NCBI GenBank assembly: GCA_018675635.1
Contig: JABGXU010000008.1
Coordinates: 321,588-385,587, forward strand
Reading direction: 5' to 3'
Source of the DNA: Gammaproteobacteria bacterium
Lineage (GTDB): Bacteria; Pseudomonadota; Gammaproteobacteria; Poriferisulfidales; GCA-002705445
Length of the DNA stretch: 64,000 nucleotides
The translations under genes and the position numbers were made by a program. Below, one piece after another: positions 51,168 to 61,605 of this stretch; the stretch's first letter is position 1, and every line of letters begins with the position of its first letter. Under the pieces are notes generated by a model, which saw only the letters and a list, made by a program, of their open reading frames with translations, ran no database searches and was not told where the DNA came from.

Positions 51168-52166
51168 GTGAACTATTCAGTAAAAAAAATTTCAGAAATA
51201 TTTAATCTAGATTTTATTGGTGATGGAAATTTTATTATAAATAAAGTTTCAAGCATAAATAATGCTTCTGAAAATAGTATAATTTTTTTTTCAGATAAAA
51301 AATTTTTAAGTTTGTTAAAAGAAACAAGATCAAAGGTTGTTATAACAAGTAAAAATCTTACTAAGTATTGTAATGGAAATATCATTCTAAGTGAAAACCC
51401 ATATTTGCTTTTTGCTCAAATATCTCATTTAATCGCTGGAAAGCCTAAATTAAAATATGGCATTCATAAATCAGTAAATACACTTACTGAAAATTTAAAT
51501 AACAAGATATGTATTAAGCCAAATACAATTATTGGAAATAATGTGGTTTTAGGAGACGATACTTTTATTGGTTCCAATTGTTTTATTGGTAATAACATAA
51601 TTATTGGTTCAAACTCTTACATTTATTCTAATGTTGTAATTTACGATAATGTGAAAATTGGTAATAATATTATTATTCATTCTGGTACAGTGATTGGCTC
51701 AGACGGTTTTGGTTATGTTAATGATAAAAATTCTTGGTATAAAATACCTCAGATTGGTGGCGTGGTAATAGGTAATGATGTTGAAATTGGTTCTAACACT
51801 TCAATTGACAGGGGTACTCTTGATAATACTATTATCGGAAACGGCGTTAAAATAGACAATCAAATTCAGATCGCACATAATGTTGAAATTGGAGATAACA
51901 CCGCTATAGCTGGATGTGCTGGAATTGCAGGTAGCGCTAAAATAGGAAAGAATTGTACAATTGGGGGTGGAGCTGGTATACAAGGACATATTAAGATTTG
52001 CGATAATACGCAAATTACAGGTATGACTAAAGTATCATGTGATATAAAAGAAGCCGGCGTATATTCATCTGGGACACCATTAATGTCTAATGCGCAATGG
52101 TTAAAAAGCGCGGCAAGATTTAAAAAATTAAATGAATTATTTTTAAAAATCAAAAAAAATAAATAA
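51168..52166 (+). CDS. lpxD: UDP-3-O-acylglucosamine N-acyltransferase (GTG start)
   Basis: Hexapeptide repeats; GSDGFGYV, QIAHNVEIGDNTAIAGCAGIAGSAKIG. Confidence 0.94.
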   Translation: MNYSVKKISEIFNLDFIGDGNFIINKVSSINNASENSIIFFSDKKFLSLLKETRSKVVITSKNLTKYCNGNIILSENPYLLFAQISHLIAGKPKLKYGIHKSVNTLTENLNNKICIKPNTIIGNNVVLGDDTFIGSNCFIGNNIIIGSNSYIYSNVVIYDNVKIGNNIIIHSGTVIGSDGFGYVNDKNSWYKIPQIGGVVIGNDVEIGSNTSIDRGTLDNTIIGNGVKIDNQIQIAHNVEIGDNTAIAGCAGIAGSAKIGKNCTIGGGAGIQGHIKICDNTQITGMTKVSCDIKEAGVYSSGTPLMSNAQWLKSAARFKKLNELFLKIKKNK

Positions 52167-52182
52167 AAATGGAGTTGTAGCT

Positions 52183-52641
52183 TTGAAAACTAAAGGCGAT
52201 ATTTTAGAGATAATGAATCTTTTGCCACACAGATATCCATTTCTGTTGGTAGATAAAATTATAAATTGTGAAGAAGGTAAATCAATAGAAGCTATAAAAA
52301 ATGTTAGTTTTAATGAGCCTTTTTTTAATGGTCATTTCTCAGGATATCCAGTTATGCCAGGAGTTCTTATTTTAGAGGCATTGGCTCAAGCATCTGGTCT
52401 ATTAGTTTTTAAAACTCCAAGTTTATGCCCCCCAAATGAAAGCTTATATTTGTTTGTTGGTATAGATAAAGCAAGATTTAAAAGACCGGTTGTTCCAGGT
52501 GATCAAATAAATTTAAATGTAGAGCTGACTAAAAGCAAGCAAGGTTTTGCTGTTTTTAATTCAGTTGCTACGGTAGAAAATGAAGTAGCAGCTTCAGCAG
52601 AATTAATGTGTGGTTTTAAAGAATTACCAAAAAAATTATAG
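52183..52641 (+). CDS. fabZ: 3-hydroxyacyl-ACP dehydratase FabZ (TTG start)
   Basis: LLPHRYPFLLVDKI, FNGHFSGYPVMPGVLILEALAQASG. Confidence 0.95.
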   Translation: MKTKGDILEIMNLLPHRYPFLLVDKIINCEEGKSIEAIKNVSFNEPFFNGHFSGYPVMPGVLILEALAQASGLLVFKTPSLCPPNESLYLFVGIDKARFKRPVVPGDQINLNVELTKSKQGFAVFNSVATVENEVAASAELMCGFKELPKKL

Positions 52642-52650
52642 GAAAAAGTT

Positions 52651-53439
52651 TTGTCGAAAATTCATCCAACTGCAATCATAGACCATTCGTCTGAATTAGA
52701 TTCTTCTGTTACAGTAGGCGCATATTCGGTTATCGGAAAAAATGTTAAAATTGATAAAAATACGGTTATTGGACCTCATGTAGTTGTTTCAAGTGATTGT
52801 GAAATTGGTGAAAATAATAGAATTTATCAGTTCGCTTCTATTTCTGAGATTCCGCAAGATAAAAAATATGATGGAGAAGACTGCAAATTAATAATAGGTT
52901 CTGGCAATACTATTAGAGAATACTGCACAATTAATCGTGGAACTAAAGCTGGAGGGTCTGTAACACAAGTCGGAAATAATAATTGGATTATGGCATATGT
53001 TCATATTGCACATGATTGCATAATAGGTAGCGATAACATTATGTCAAATTCAACATCTTTAGCGGGACACGTACAAATTGGAAATAATGCAGTATTAGCT
53101 GGCTATGTATTAATTCACCAATTTTGTAGAGTAGGGGATTTTTCATTTGCTGGTATGGGTGCAGCTTTAAATCAAGATTTACCACCTTATTTATTAGCCA
53201 CAGGTAGTTTTGCTAAAACACATGGCCTAAACAGGGAAGGCTTAAGACGAAATAATTTTAATCAAAAAACAATAAATTCTCTTCATAAAGCATATAAATT
53301 AATATTTAGGTCTAGCAATAACCCATCAAATACAAATGAATTAGAAAATTTAAGTAAAGAATATAATGAAGTATCAAATTTACTAAATTTTATTGAGCAA
53401 AGCGAAAGAGGAGTAGTGCAGTCTTCGAAGGAAGAATAA
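52651..53439 (+). CDS. lpxA: Acyl-ACP--UDP-N-acetylglucosamine O-acyltransferase family (TTG start)
   Basis: IHPTAIIDHSSELDSSVTVGAYSVIG, REYCTINRGT, HIAHDCIIG. Confidence 0.94.
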   Translation: MSKIHPTAIIDHSSELDSSVTVGAYSVIGKNVKIDKNTVIGPHVVVSSDCEIGENNRIYQFASISEIPQDKKYDGEDCKLIIGSGNTIREYCTINRGTKAGGSVTQVGNNNWIMAYVHIAHDCIIGSDNIMSNSTSLAGHVQIGNNAVLAGYVLIHQFCRVGDFSFAGMGAALNQDLPPYLLATGSFAKTHGLNREGLRRNNFNQKTINSLHKAYKLIFRSSNNPSNTNELENLSKEYNEVSNLLNFIEQSERGVVQSSKEE

Positions 53440-53443
53440 AGTT

Positions 53444-54553
53444 TTATTTAAGCATATTTTCAATTAAATCGTTAATATTAAATTTATATTTATTGTCCAA
53501 TAATTTCTTCTCTATTAAACTTATATCTGCAATTAACTTATTTTTATATTTATCATTACTAACAATATTTTTAACTTCATTAAATATATTTGTAGACGAG
53601 GCTTCATTTTGAATAAATTCTTTAATAGCATTTTTTTCTAAAACAATATTTACAAGAGAAATAAATTTTATTTTTACTAAAAATTTTGCAAGAAAATAAG
53701 AAAGTATTGATAATTTATAAAATATGCACATTGGTACTTTTTTTAGTGCAATTTGTAAAGTTATTGTTCCTGATGCAGCAATGGCAACTCTACACATATC
53801 TATTGTTTTATAAATATTTTCGTTTGAAATTATTGAAATATAATCTTTATTAGAAAAAATTTTATTATATATATCAATATTAATATTACTAGACCTTGAA
53901 ATTATAAATTTTTCGTTTGGGTATTCTGTATGAAGTTTTTCTATTACATTTAAAACTATTGGTAAATGTTTTTTAACTTCATTTAATCTACTTCCAGGAA
54001 AAAATCCTATGTGTTTTATATTATTTTTATAATTTTTTTGGTAAAGATTTTCTGCTACTAGTGGATGCCCAACGTAGTGTGAGCTTATACCATATTTTTT
54101 ATAATATCTTGTTTCAAATGGAAAAATTACTGCCATTTCATCTACGTAATTCTTTATTTTATTTATTCTTTTCTCTCTCCATGCCCAGATTTGAGGGCCA
54201 ATGTAAAATAATACTTTTATTCCATTTTGCTTTGCAAATTTTGCAAGTTTTATGTTAAATTCTTGATAATCTATTAATATTATTAAATCTGGTTTTATTG
54301 ATCTTATATAGCCCTTGATTATTTTTAATGCTTTTAATAACTTTGGATAAATTTTTAATATTTCAAATATTCCAACTACTGATAATTCTGAAGAGTCAAC
54401 AAGGATCTTAGCGCTAGTTTTTTTCATTTTATATGATCCCATACCGTAAAAAGTAAAATTATTTTTTTTTGATAGTGTATTTATTATATTTGAAGCATAC
54501 ATATCACCAGATTCTTCTCCAGCAATAATCATTATTTTTTTGTTTTTATTCAT
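53444..54553 (-). CDS. lpxB: Lipid-A-disaccharide synthase
   Basis: IIAGEESGDMYASNII, YIGPQIWAWREKRINKIK, FPGSRLNEVKKHLP. Confidence 0.93.
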   Translation of the reverse strand: MNKNKKIMIIAGEESGDMYASNIINTLSKKNNFTFYGMGSYKMKKTSAKILVDSSELSVVGIFEILKIYPKLLKALKIIKGYIRSIKPDLIILIDYQEFNIKLAKFAKQNGIKVLFYIGPQIWAWREKRINKIKNYVDEMAVIFPFETRYYKKYGISSHYVGHPLVAENLYQKNYKNNIKHIGFFPGSRLNEVKKHLPIVLNVIEKLHTEYPNEKFIISRSSNINIDIYNKIFSNKDYISIISNENIYKTIDMCRVAIAASGTITLQIALKKVPMCIFYKLSILSYFLAKFLVKIKFISLVNIVLEKNAIKEFIQNEASSTNIFNEVKNIVSNDKYKNKLIADISLIEKKLLDNKYKFNINDLIENMLK

Positions 54554-55647
54554 AATGTTTTTTTAATAACATCGCATATTTTTATAATATCTTTTTCTGT
54601 TAAATGCGGAAACATCGGCAATGATAAACATGTTTTTGCTAAATAATTTGAGTTTTTAAATTCCTCATGATCATTGTATATGTCTTTATATGCTTTTTGT
54701 TTTTCAAGTGATACTGGGTAATAAATTGCTGATCCAATTTCATGTTTTTCAAGATTAGCTTTTATCTTATCTCTTAAAATTGAGCTAATAGTATACTGAT
54801 GATATACATGATATCCGTGCTTAGTTTTCTGAGGTAAATATATATCTTTTAGATTAGTAAGTTGGTTATTATAAATTTCTGCATTTTTTGTTCTTAGTGT
54901 ATTATTTTGATCTATGTATTTTAGTTTTATATTTAGTATTGCTGCTTGTATTTCATCAAGTCTACTGTTGTAACCAATAATATCATGATGATACTTTTTA
55001 GAGCTTCCATGATTTTTTAATTTTTTAATGTGATTGTAATAATCTTCAGAATCTGTGGTTATCATGCCTCCATCACCATAACAGCCTAGATTTTTTGTTG
55101 GATAAAAACTAAAACAACCAATATCTCCTACGCTTCCAACTCTTTGGGAATCAATTTCTGCTCCAAAACTTTGCGCGCAGTCTTCTATAATTTTAATAGA
55201 GTTATTATTAAGTTTTTGTTTAAGCGCATTTATATCTACAGGATTACCAAACATATGAACTGGCAGTATTGCTTTAGTATTTTTTGAAACTTTTTTTAAT
55301 ATATTATTTATATTGATATTGTAAGTATTTAAATCAATATCGGCAAAAACTGGTTTTGCTCCAACATACATAATTGCTTCTAGTGTTGATATAAATGTAA
55401 ATGGTGTAGTAATTACTTCGTCACCTTTAGATATATCTAATGATTTAAGAGCGAAATGCAAGGCATCAGTTCCAGAGTTGCATGATAAGGTATATTTAGT
55501 GCCTATATAATTTGCTATATTATTCTCAATAAGTTTGACATTTTCTCCACCTATAAAGTTAGTTTTAGAAAAAACTTTTATTAATTCACAGCGAATTTCT
55601 TTTTCTAATGAAGCATATTCTTTTTTTAAATCAAATTGTGGTATCAT
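54550..55647 (-). CDS. DegT/DnrJ/EryC1 family PLP sugar aminotransferase (GnnB-like candidate)
   Basis: IPQFDLKKEY, SCNSGTDALHFALKSLDI, FSFYPTKNLGCYGDGGMI. Confidence 0.85.
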   Translation of the reverse strand: MIPQFDLKKEYASLEKEIRCELIKVFSKTNFIGGENVKLIENNIANYIGTKYTLSCNSGTDALHFALKSLDISKGDEVITTPFTFISTLEAIMYVGAKPVFADIDLNTYNININNILKKVSKNTKAILPVHMFGNPVDINALKQKLNNNSIKIIEDCAQSFGAEIDSQRVGSVGDIGCFSFYPTKNLGCYGDGGMITTDSEDYYNHIKKLKNHGSSKKYHHDIIGYNSRLDEIQAAILNIKLKYIDQNNTLRTKNAEIYNNQLTNLKDIYLPQKTKHGYHVYHQYTISSILRDKIKANLEKHEIGSAIYYPVSLEKQKAYKDIYNDHEEFKNSNYLAKTCLSLPMFPHLTEKDIIKICDVIKKTL

Positions 55648-56570
55648 TTTTTTATTAAGTTGGATATTTTTATAGCATATTTTAGAGCTGCTAAACCATC
55701 ATTCCCAGAAACTATTGGGTTTTTTTTAGCAGCGATACATTCTATAAAGCTTTTAATTTCCTCATTTAACGAATCATTCTTTATAAATCTAACTTGTTTT
55801 TTTTCTATTTTTTTTATTCCTTTTGATTCTGTTTTATTGTAGGTATCTAAAACATAGTTTTGATAATCTAAAGAAAAATATGCATTTTTTTGGAATACTC
55901 TCATTTTTCTTTCAACTTTATCGCTTATTCTACTAGCTGAAAGATTGCAAACGCAACCATTTTCAAAGGTTATTCTAGCATGAGCAATGTCTGTTGTATT
56001 TGTTAGAACATTTATACCATTTGCATGTATACTTTTAATTTTAGATTTATTAAGTGATAGTATTATGTCTAAATCATGAATCATTAAATCCATAATTACA
56101 TCAACTTCAGTACCTCTAATTTTATATGGTGAAAGTCTGTTGCATTCAAAAAAAAGTGGATTTCTTATATTTTTTTCTAAACTTAAGAATACTTTATTAA
56201 ACCTTTCTAAGTGACCAATTTGTAAAATGACTTTATATTGTTTTGCTAACTTTATAAGTTTTTTAGCTTGATTTACGTTAGTTGCGAATGGTTTTTCTAT
56301 AAGTACATGTTTTCCGTTTTCAATAAAAAATTTTGCTACTTTGTAATGTAAATCTGTAGGAACAACAATACTAACAGCATCTACAATATTTACGATATTT
56401 TTATAGTCGCTATAAGAATTAACTCCAAGTATATTACTTATTTCGCAACATCTTTTTTTATTGGTGTCTACAATACCGATTAATTCAACTTTTTTATTTG
56501 TATGATATTTTTGAGCATGAAATTCTCCTAAATATCCAACTCCTATTACGGCAATTTTGAATTTACTCAT
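55644..56570 (-). CDS. Gfo/Idh/MocA family NAD-dependent sugar oxidoreductase (GnnA-like candidate)
   Basis: IAVIGVGYLGEFHAQKYH, HVLIEKPFATN, IGHLERFNKVF. Confidence 0.85.
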   Translation of the reverse strand: MSKFKIAVIGVGYLGEFHAQKYHTNKKVELIGIVDTNKKRCCEISNILGVNSYSDYKNIVNIVDAVSIVVPTDLHYKVAKFFIENGKHVLIEKPFATNVNQAKKLIKLAKQYKVILQIGHLERFNKVFLSLEKNIRNPLFFECNRLSPYKIRGTEVDVIMDLMIHDLDIILSLNKSKIKSIHANGINVLTNTTDIAHARITFENGCVCNLSASRISDKVERKMRVFQKNAYFSLDYQNYVLDTYNKTESKGIKKIEKKQVRFIKNDSLNEEIKSFIECIAAKKNPIVSGNDGLAALKYAIKISNLIKK

Positions 56571-56636
56571 TTTAAAATATATTTTTCTATCTAGATTACT
56601 AATGTATGATAATTAATATTTATTATAATCTAGTTT

Positions 56637-57203
56637 ATGAAAAAAAAATATACAATTGTTGGTATAGATGAAGCAGGAAGAGGTCCGTTAGCCGGACCAG
56701 TGGTTGCTGCATCGGTTGTAGTAGACGAAAAATATCTTCCAAAGGAAATAGATGATTCAAAAAAAGTTAGCGAAAAAAATAGGAATGCTTTTTATGAGGT
56801 AATCATAAAGAACGCAGCTGAATATGGCATTGGAATAGTGGATTCTGAAGAGATTGATAAAATAAACATTCATAATGCTACACTTGAAGCAATGAAAAGA
56901 GCATATAACAATATTAAAAAAGATGAGTATAAAGTTTATATTGATGGTATTTTTACACCTGATATTAGTGGTGAATTATTTGCCATAAAGCACGGAGACC
57001 GCATAGTTCCAATAATAAGTGCAGCTTCTATTTTAGCTAAAGTAACAAGGGATAGGATAATGATTCAGATAGATAAGGAGTTTCCTGTATATAATTTTAA
57101 AAAACACAAGGGCTATCCCACTAAATATCATATAGAAATGATTAAAAAATATGGTATATGTAAATATCATAGAAAATCCTATAAGCCAATATCAATGCTA
57201 TGA
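56637..57203 (+). CDS. rnhB: Ribonuclease HII
   Basis: IVGIDEAGRGPLAGPVVAASVV, IISAASILAKVTRD. Confidence 0.95.
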   Translation: MKKKYTIVGIDEAGRGPLAGPVVAASVVVDEKYLPKEIDDSKKVSEKNRNAFYEVIIKNAAEYGIGIVDSEEIDKINIHNATLEAMKRAYNNIKKDEYKVYIDGIFTPDISGELFAIKHGDRIVPIISAASILAKVTRDRIMIQIDKEFPVYNFKKHKGYPTKYHIEMIKKYGICKYHRKSYKPISML

Positions 57204-60200
57204 ATAATAATTTTATACATTTACATTTGCATAGTGAATATTCTATATCAGATAGCTTAATTAGAATAAAAGACTTAATAAACGAAGCAAAAGAAAGGAA
57301 CAGTCCTGCAGTTGCAATTACAGATTTCAACAATGTATTTTCATTAGTTAAGTTTTATAAATTAGCTATAAAAAATGGTATAAAGCCTATTATAGGCATT
57401 GAAATAGAATTAAAAAATAATAAAAATTCAACTCTTTCATCGAGAGTAGTTTTACTATGTAAAAATATGCAAGGATTTAAAAATTTAAGTAACCTAATCA
57501 CAGAGTCATATCTTAATTTAAATGAGGATAATAAGTTTTATATATCAAAGGAAGAGCTAGCAAAAAGAGCAGAAGGATTAATTGTTTTATCGGGTGGAAT
57601 TTATGGAGATTTAGCTAATGCTATAAAATTAGAAAAAGAAGATGAAATAGAATCTTCTGTAAGTTATTGGAAAAAGAATTTTCCAGATAGTTTTTATGTA
57701 GAAATTACTAGAACAGGCAAAGAATATGAAGATGAATATCTTGCGCAAGTTCTGGAAATTGCTGAGAAACATAAATTACCCCTTGTGGCATCAAATGATG
57801 TTAGGTTTCTTTCGAAAAATGATTTTCAAGCTCACGAAGTAAGAGTTTGCATAAATAATGGAACATATTTAAAAGATGAAAAAAGAAAATCAGAATATAG
57901 CGAAAATCAGTATCTTAAAACAAGTGAAGAAATGGAATTATTATTTTCAGATATTCCTTCAGCAATTGAAAACTCTTTTGAAATAGCAAAACGTTGTAAT
58001 ATTCAGCTGCCGCTTGGTGAAATTGCTATGCCAGTATTTCCTTTAGATAGTGGAGAGGATGAGAATGAGTATTTTAACTCTCTTGTTATGCAAAGTATGC
58101 GTACTAAATTATTAGAAAAAAAAATCGTTAATAAAGAACCTTACGTAAATCGCATAAAAAAAGAATTAGATGTGATTATTAAAATGGGATACTCAGGATA
58201 TTTTTTAATTGTTTCAGATTTCGTTATGTGGGCTAAAAATAATAATATACCAGTTGGTCCTGGCCGAGGTTCTGGGGCTGGGTCACTAGTAGCATATGTT
58301 TTAAATATAACTAATATAGATCCTATTAAATATGATTTGCTTTTTGAAAGATTCTTAAACCCCGAAAGAGTTTCTTTACCAGATTTTGATATTGATTTTT
58401 GTATGGACAAAAGAGATAGTGTTATTGACTACGTGGGAAAAAAATATGGCAGAGATAAAGTAAGTCAAATTATTACGTATGGAACTATGGCAGCTAAAGC
58501 TGTTGTAAGGGATGTTGGAAGAGTTTTACAATATCCTTACCCGTTTGTTGATCAAATAGCTAAATTAATACCATTTGAAATTGGAATAACTTTAATCCAG
58601 GCTTTAGAAGATCAAGAATTAAAAAAACTTTATAATTCTGACGACGACGTAAAAGAAATATTAGATATGGCTATGATACTTGAAGGATTAGCAAGAAATG
58701 CTGGCACACATGCTGGCGGAATTGTTATTTCTCCAAAAGAACTTGTTAATTACATGCCTTTATATAGAGATACAGCTAGCAGCTCTTTATTAACCCAACT
58801 AGATAAAGACGATGTAGAAGCTATTGGTTTGATAAAATTTGATTTTTTAGGTTTACGCACCCTAACAGTTATAGAAAATACATTAAACTTAATTAACAAA
58901 AATAAAACTAATGATGATTTATTTATATTGGATAATATCCCCTTAGACGATCAGAAAACTTTTGAGCTTTTAAGGCAACAAAAAACAACAGGAGTGTTTC
59001 AGTTAGAATCAAGAGGGATAAAAGATATAATTAAAAGATTAAAACCAGATAAGTTTGATGATTTAGTTGCGCTAGTGGCTCTTTACAGGCCGGGTCCTCT
59101 TCAATCAGGAATGGTAGATGATTTTATAGATAGAAAAAATGGTGCAAACGTTGAATATTTGCATCCATTAATCGAAGATGTTTTAAGACCAACTTATGGA
59201 GTAATTTTATATCAGGAACAAGTTATGAAAATAGCACAGGTTCTTGGTGGCTATAGTCTAGGCTCTGCAGATATTTTAAGAAGAGCAATGGGTAAAAAAC
59301 AATATGCTGAAATGCAGCAACAAAGAGAAGTTTTTGTTAATGGGGCTGTAAGAAATAATGTTGAAATAAAACAAGCGGAATATATTTTTGATTTAATGGA
59401 GAAATTTGCTGGATATGGCTTTAATAAATCTCATTCAGTTGCTTATGCATTAATAGCTTATCAGACAGCATATTTAAAGACACATTACAAAGAGCCTTTT
59501 ATAGCTGCAGTATTATCAAGCGATATGGATAACACTGATAAAGTAGTTAGGTTTGTTAAAGAATGCGAGTATATGAACATTTCATTAATTCCGCCAAATA
59601 TAAATAAATCAAATTACTTTTTTAATGTTAATGATGATAATGAGATAGTTTATGGTTTAGGTGCAATTAAAGGAGTTGGTAATTCTATAATAGAAACTAT
59701 TATTAACGAAAGAAAAGAAAATGGGGTTTTTAATAGTTTAGATGACCTTTTAAAAAGATGTGGAAGCCATAAAATAAACAAAAGAGTAATTGAGGCTCTA
59801 ATAAAATCAGGCTCTCTAGATGTATTTAAGGAAACAAGAGCGACATTATTATCAGCTTATCCTGATTCTTTGAAAATGGCGGAGCAAAATTCAAAAAATA
59901 TACAGCAAGGCCAAATAGATATTTTTGGATTTACTGAAAAGGAAATTGAAAATAAAAATATTAAGAAAGAGGCAGAGTGGCCTACTATAAAAAAACTATC
60001 ATTTGAGAGAGACGTACTAGGTTTTTATTTAACTGGTCATCCCATAATTGAATATAAGGACGAATTAAAAAATATCGTTAGTAATAATTTGTATTCAATA
60101 AAAACTAATTATAAAGCAAGATCAAGCAAAAGAAACATATATAAAATTGCTGGCGTAATAAATAGTATCCGAATTAGAACAACCAGCACAAAAGACAAGC

Positions 60201-60643
60201 TTGCTCAAATTAATCTTGGAGATGATACGGATAATATAGATGTTATAGCAAATAGTAGTTTATTGAATGACTCTATAAATAGAGACGAAATTGTAATTAT
60301 AGAAGGCACATTAAGATTAGATGAATACACAAATAGATTAAGTTTTAGAGCAAAGTCAATTAATTCAGTAGAAGATGCTAGAATCTTATTCGCTACAGGA
60401 ATTAAGCTTAGTGTAATAAATAAAACTGATTTATCAGATTTAGTTAATAAGCTAGAGTTTTTGTTTTCTAAAGAAGATAAAATGGGAAAATGCTTAGTTA
60501 GACTAGATTATATGGCCTCAGGAATTACTAAATCACTGGTATTAGGTGAAAATTACAAAATTTCACCAACTGATGATATAATTGCCGAACTGAAAAAATT
60601 AGATTGTATTGAGGATATTGAATTAATTTATTCGTCAATATAA
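57200..60643 (+). CDS. dnaE: DNA polymerase III alpha subunit
   Basis: PHP domain HLHLHSEYSISD; GPGRGSGAGSLVAYVLNITNIDP, LPDFDIDFCMDKRD, YQEQVMKIAQVLGGYSLG. Confidence 0.97.
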   Translation: MNNNFIHLHLHSEYSISDSLIRIKDLINEAKERNSPAVAITDFNNVFSLVKFYKLAIKNGIKPIIGIEIELKNNKNSTLSSRVVLLCKNMQGFKNLSNLITESYLNLNEDNKFYISKEELAKRAEGLIVLSGGIYGDLANAIKLEKEDEIESSVSYWKKNFPDSFYVEITRTGKEYEDEYLAQVLEIAEKHKLPLVASNDVRFLSKNDFQAHEVRVCINNGTYLKDEKRKSEYSENQYLKTSEEMELLFSDIPSAIENSFEIAKRCNIQLPLGEIAMPVFPLDSGEDENEYFNSLVMQSMRTKLLEKKIVNKEPYVNRIKKELDVIIKMGYSGYFLIVSDFVMWAKNNNIPVGPGRGSGAGSLVAYVLNITNIDPIKYDLLFERFLNPERVSLPDFDIDFCMDKRDSVIDYVGKKYGRDKVSQIITYGTMAAKAVVRDVGRVLQYPYPFVDQIAKLIPFEIGITLIQALEDQELKKLYNSDDDVKEILDMAMILEGLARNAGTHAGGIVISPKELVNYMPLYRDTASSSLLTQLDKDDVEAIGLIKFDFLGLRTLTVIENTLNLINKNKTNDDLFILDNIPLDDQKTFELLRQQKTTGVFQLESRGIKDIIKRLKPDKFDDLVALVALYRPGPLQSGMVDDFIDRKNGANVEYLHPLIEDVLRPTYGVILYQEQVMKIAQVLGGYSLGSADILRRAMGKKQYAEMQQQREVFVNGAVRNNVEIKQAEYIFDLMEKFAGYGFNKSHSVAYALIAYQTAYLKTHYKEPFIAAVLSSDMDNTDKVVRFVKECEYMNISLIPPNINKSNYFFNVNDDNEIVYGLGAIKGVGNSIIETIINERKENGVFNSLDDLLKRCGSHKINKRVIEALIKSGSLDVFKETRATLLSAYPDSLKMAEQNSKNIQQGQIDIFGFTEKEIENKNIKKEAEWPTIKKLSFERDVLGFYLTGHPIIEYKDELKNIVSNNLYSIKTNYKARSSKRNIYKIAGVINSIRIRTTSTKDKLAQINLGDDTDNIDVIANSSLLNDSINRDEIVIIEGTLRLDEYTNRLSFRAKSINSVEDARILFATGIKLSVINKTDLSDLVNKLEFLFSKEDKMGKCLVRLDYMASGITKSLVLGENYKISPTDDIIAELKKLDCIEDIELIYSSI

Positions 60644-60659
60644 TAATTAGGATATAGGT

Positions 60660-61604
60660 ATGCTTAAATTTGAAGAACCCATCAAGGTTCTAGAAGATAA
60701 AATTGAAGAATTGAGGAATATTGGTTCTGATGGCCAAGTCAATATTGTTGAGGAAATAAACGTTCTTCAGAAAAAATGTAATGTTTTAATAAAAGACATA
60801 TATAGTAATTTAACTCCATGGCAAATCACACAGATTGCAAGACATCCTGATAGACCTTACACAATGGATTATATAAACTCTATTTTTAAAAATTTTCATG
60901 AGCTTCATGGTGATAGAGCATACGCGGATGATAATGCCGTCATTTCTGGTATTGCACAATTTCATGATATATCTGTAGCTGTAATAGGGCATCAAAAAGG
61001 AAGAGGAACAAATGACAAAATAAAAAGAAATTTTGGTATGGCGAAACCAGAAGGATTTAGAAAATCTTTAAGAATAATGAAGCTTGCCGAAAGGTATAAT
61101 ATGCCAATTATAACATTTATAGATACCCCAGGAGCATACCCAGGAATTGACGCTGAAGAAAGAGGACAAAGTGAAGCAATTGCAAATAATCTTCTTGAGA
61201 TGTCTGATCTTTCTGTTCCAATATTATCTTATGTAATAGGTGAGGGAGGGTCTGGTGGCGCACTAGCAATTGGAGTATGTGACAATCTATCAATGCTTGA
61301 ATATAGTATCTATTCAGTGATATCTCCAGAAGGTTGTGCTTCAATATTATGGAAGTCACCAGAATATGCACATTTAGCTGCAGAAGCTATGTGCATAACT
61401 GCTGATAATTTAATCAAATTAAGATTAATAGATGAGGTAATTTCAGAACCGCTAGGTGGAGCTCATAGAAATGCATCCCAAGTAAGTAAAGATATTGCGA
61501 CATCAATCTCAAAAAATTTAGATATTTATTTTAAAATGGATTCTAGAACCTTAATTAACAATAGAAAAGATAAATTAGGTTCTGTAGGTTATTATCAAGA
61601 ATAG
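60660..61604 (+). CDS. accA: Acetyl-CoA carboxylase carboxyltransferase subunit alpha
   Basis: ARHPDRPYTMDYI, FIDTPGAYPGIDAEERGQSEAIA, GEGGSGGALAIGVCD. Confidence 0.96.
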   Translation: MLKFEEPIKVLEDKIEELRNIGSDGQVNIVEEINVLQKKCNVLIKDIYSNLTPWQITQIARHPDRPYTMDYINSIFKNFHELHGDRAYADDNAVISGIAQFHDISVAVIGHQKGRGTNDKIKRNFGMAKPEGFRKSLRIMKLAERYNMPIITFIDTPGAYPGIDAEERGQSEAIANNLLEMSDLSVPILSYVIGEGGSGGALAIGVCDNLSMLEYSIYSVISPEGCASILWKSPEYAHLAAEAMCITADNLIKLRLIDEVISEPLGGAHRNASQVSKDIATSISKNLDIYFKMDSRTLINNRKDKLGSVGYYQE

Positions 61605-61605
61605 A

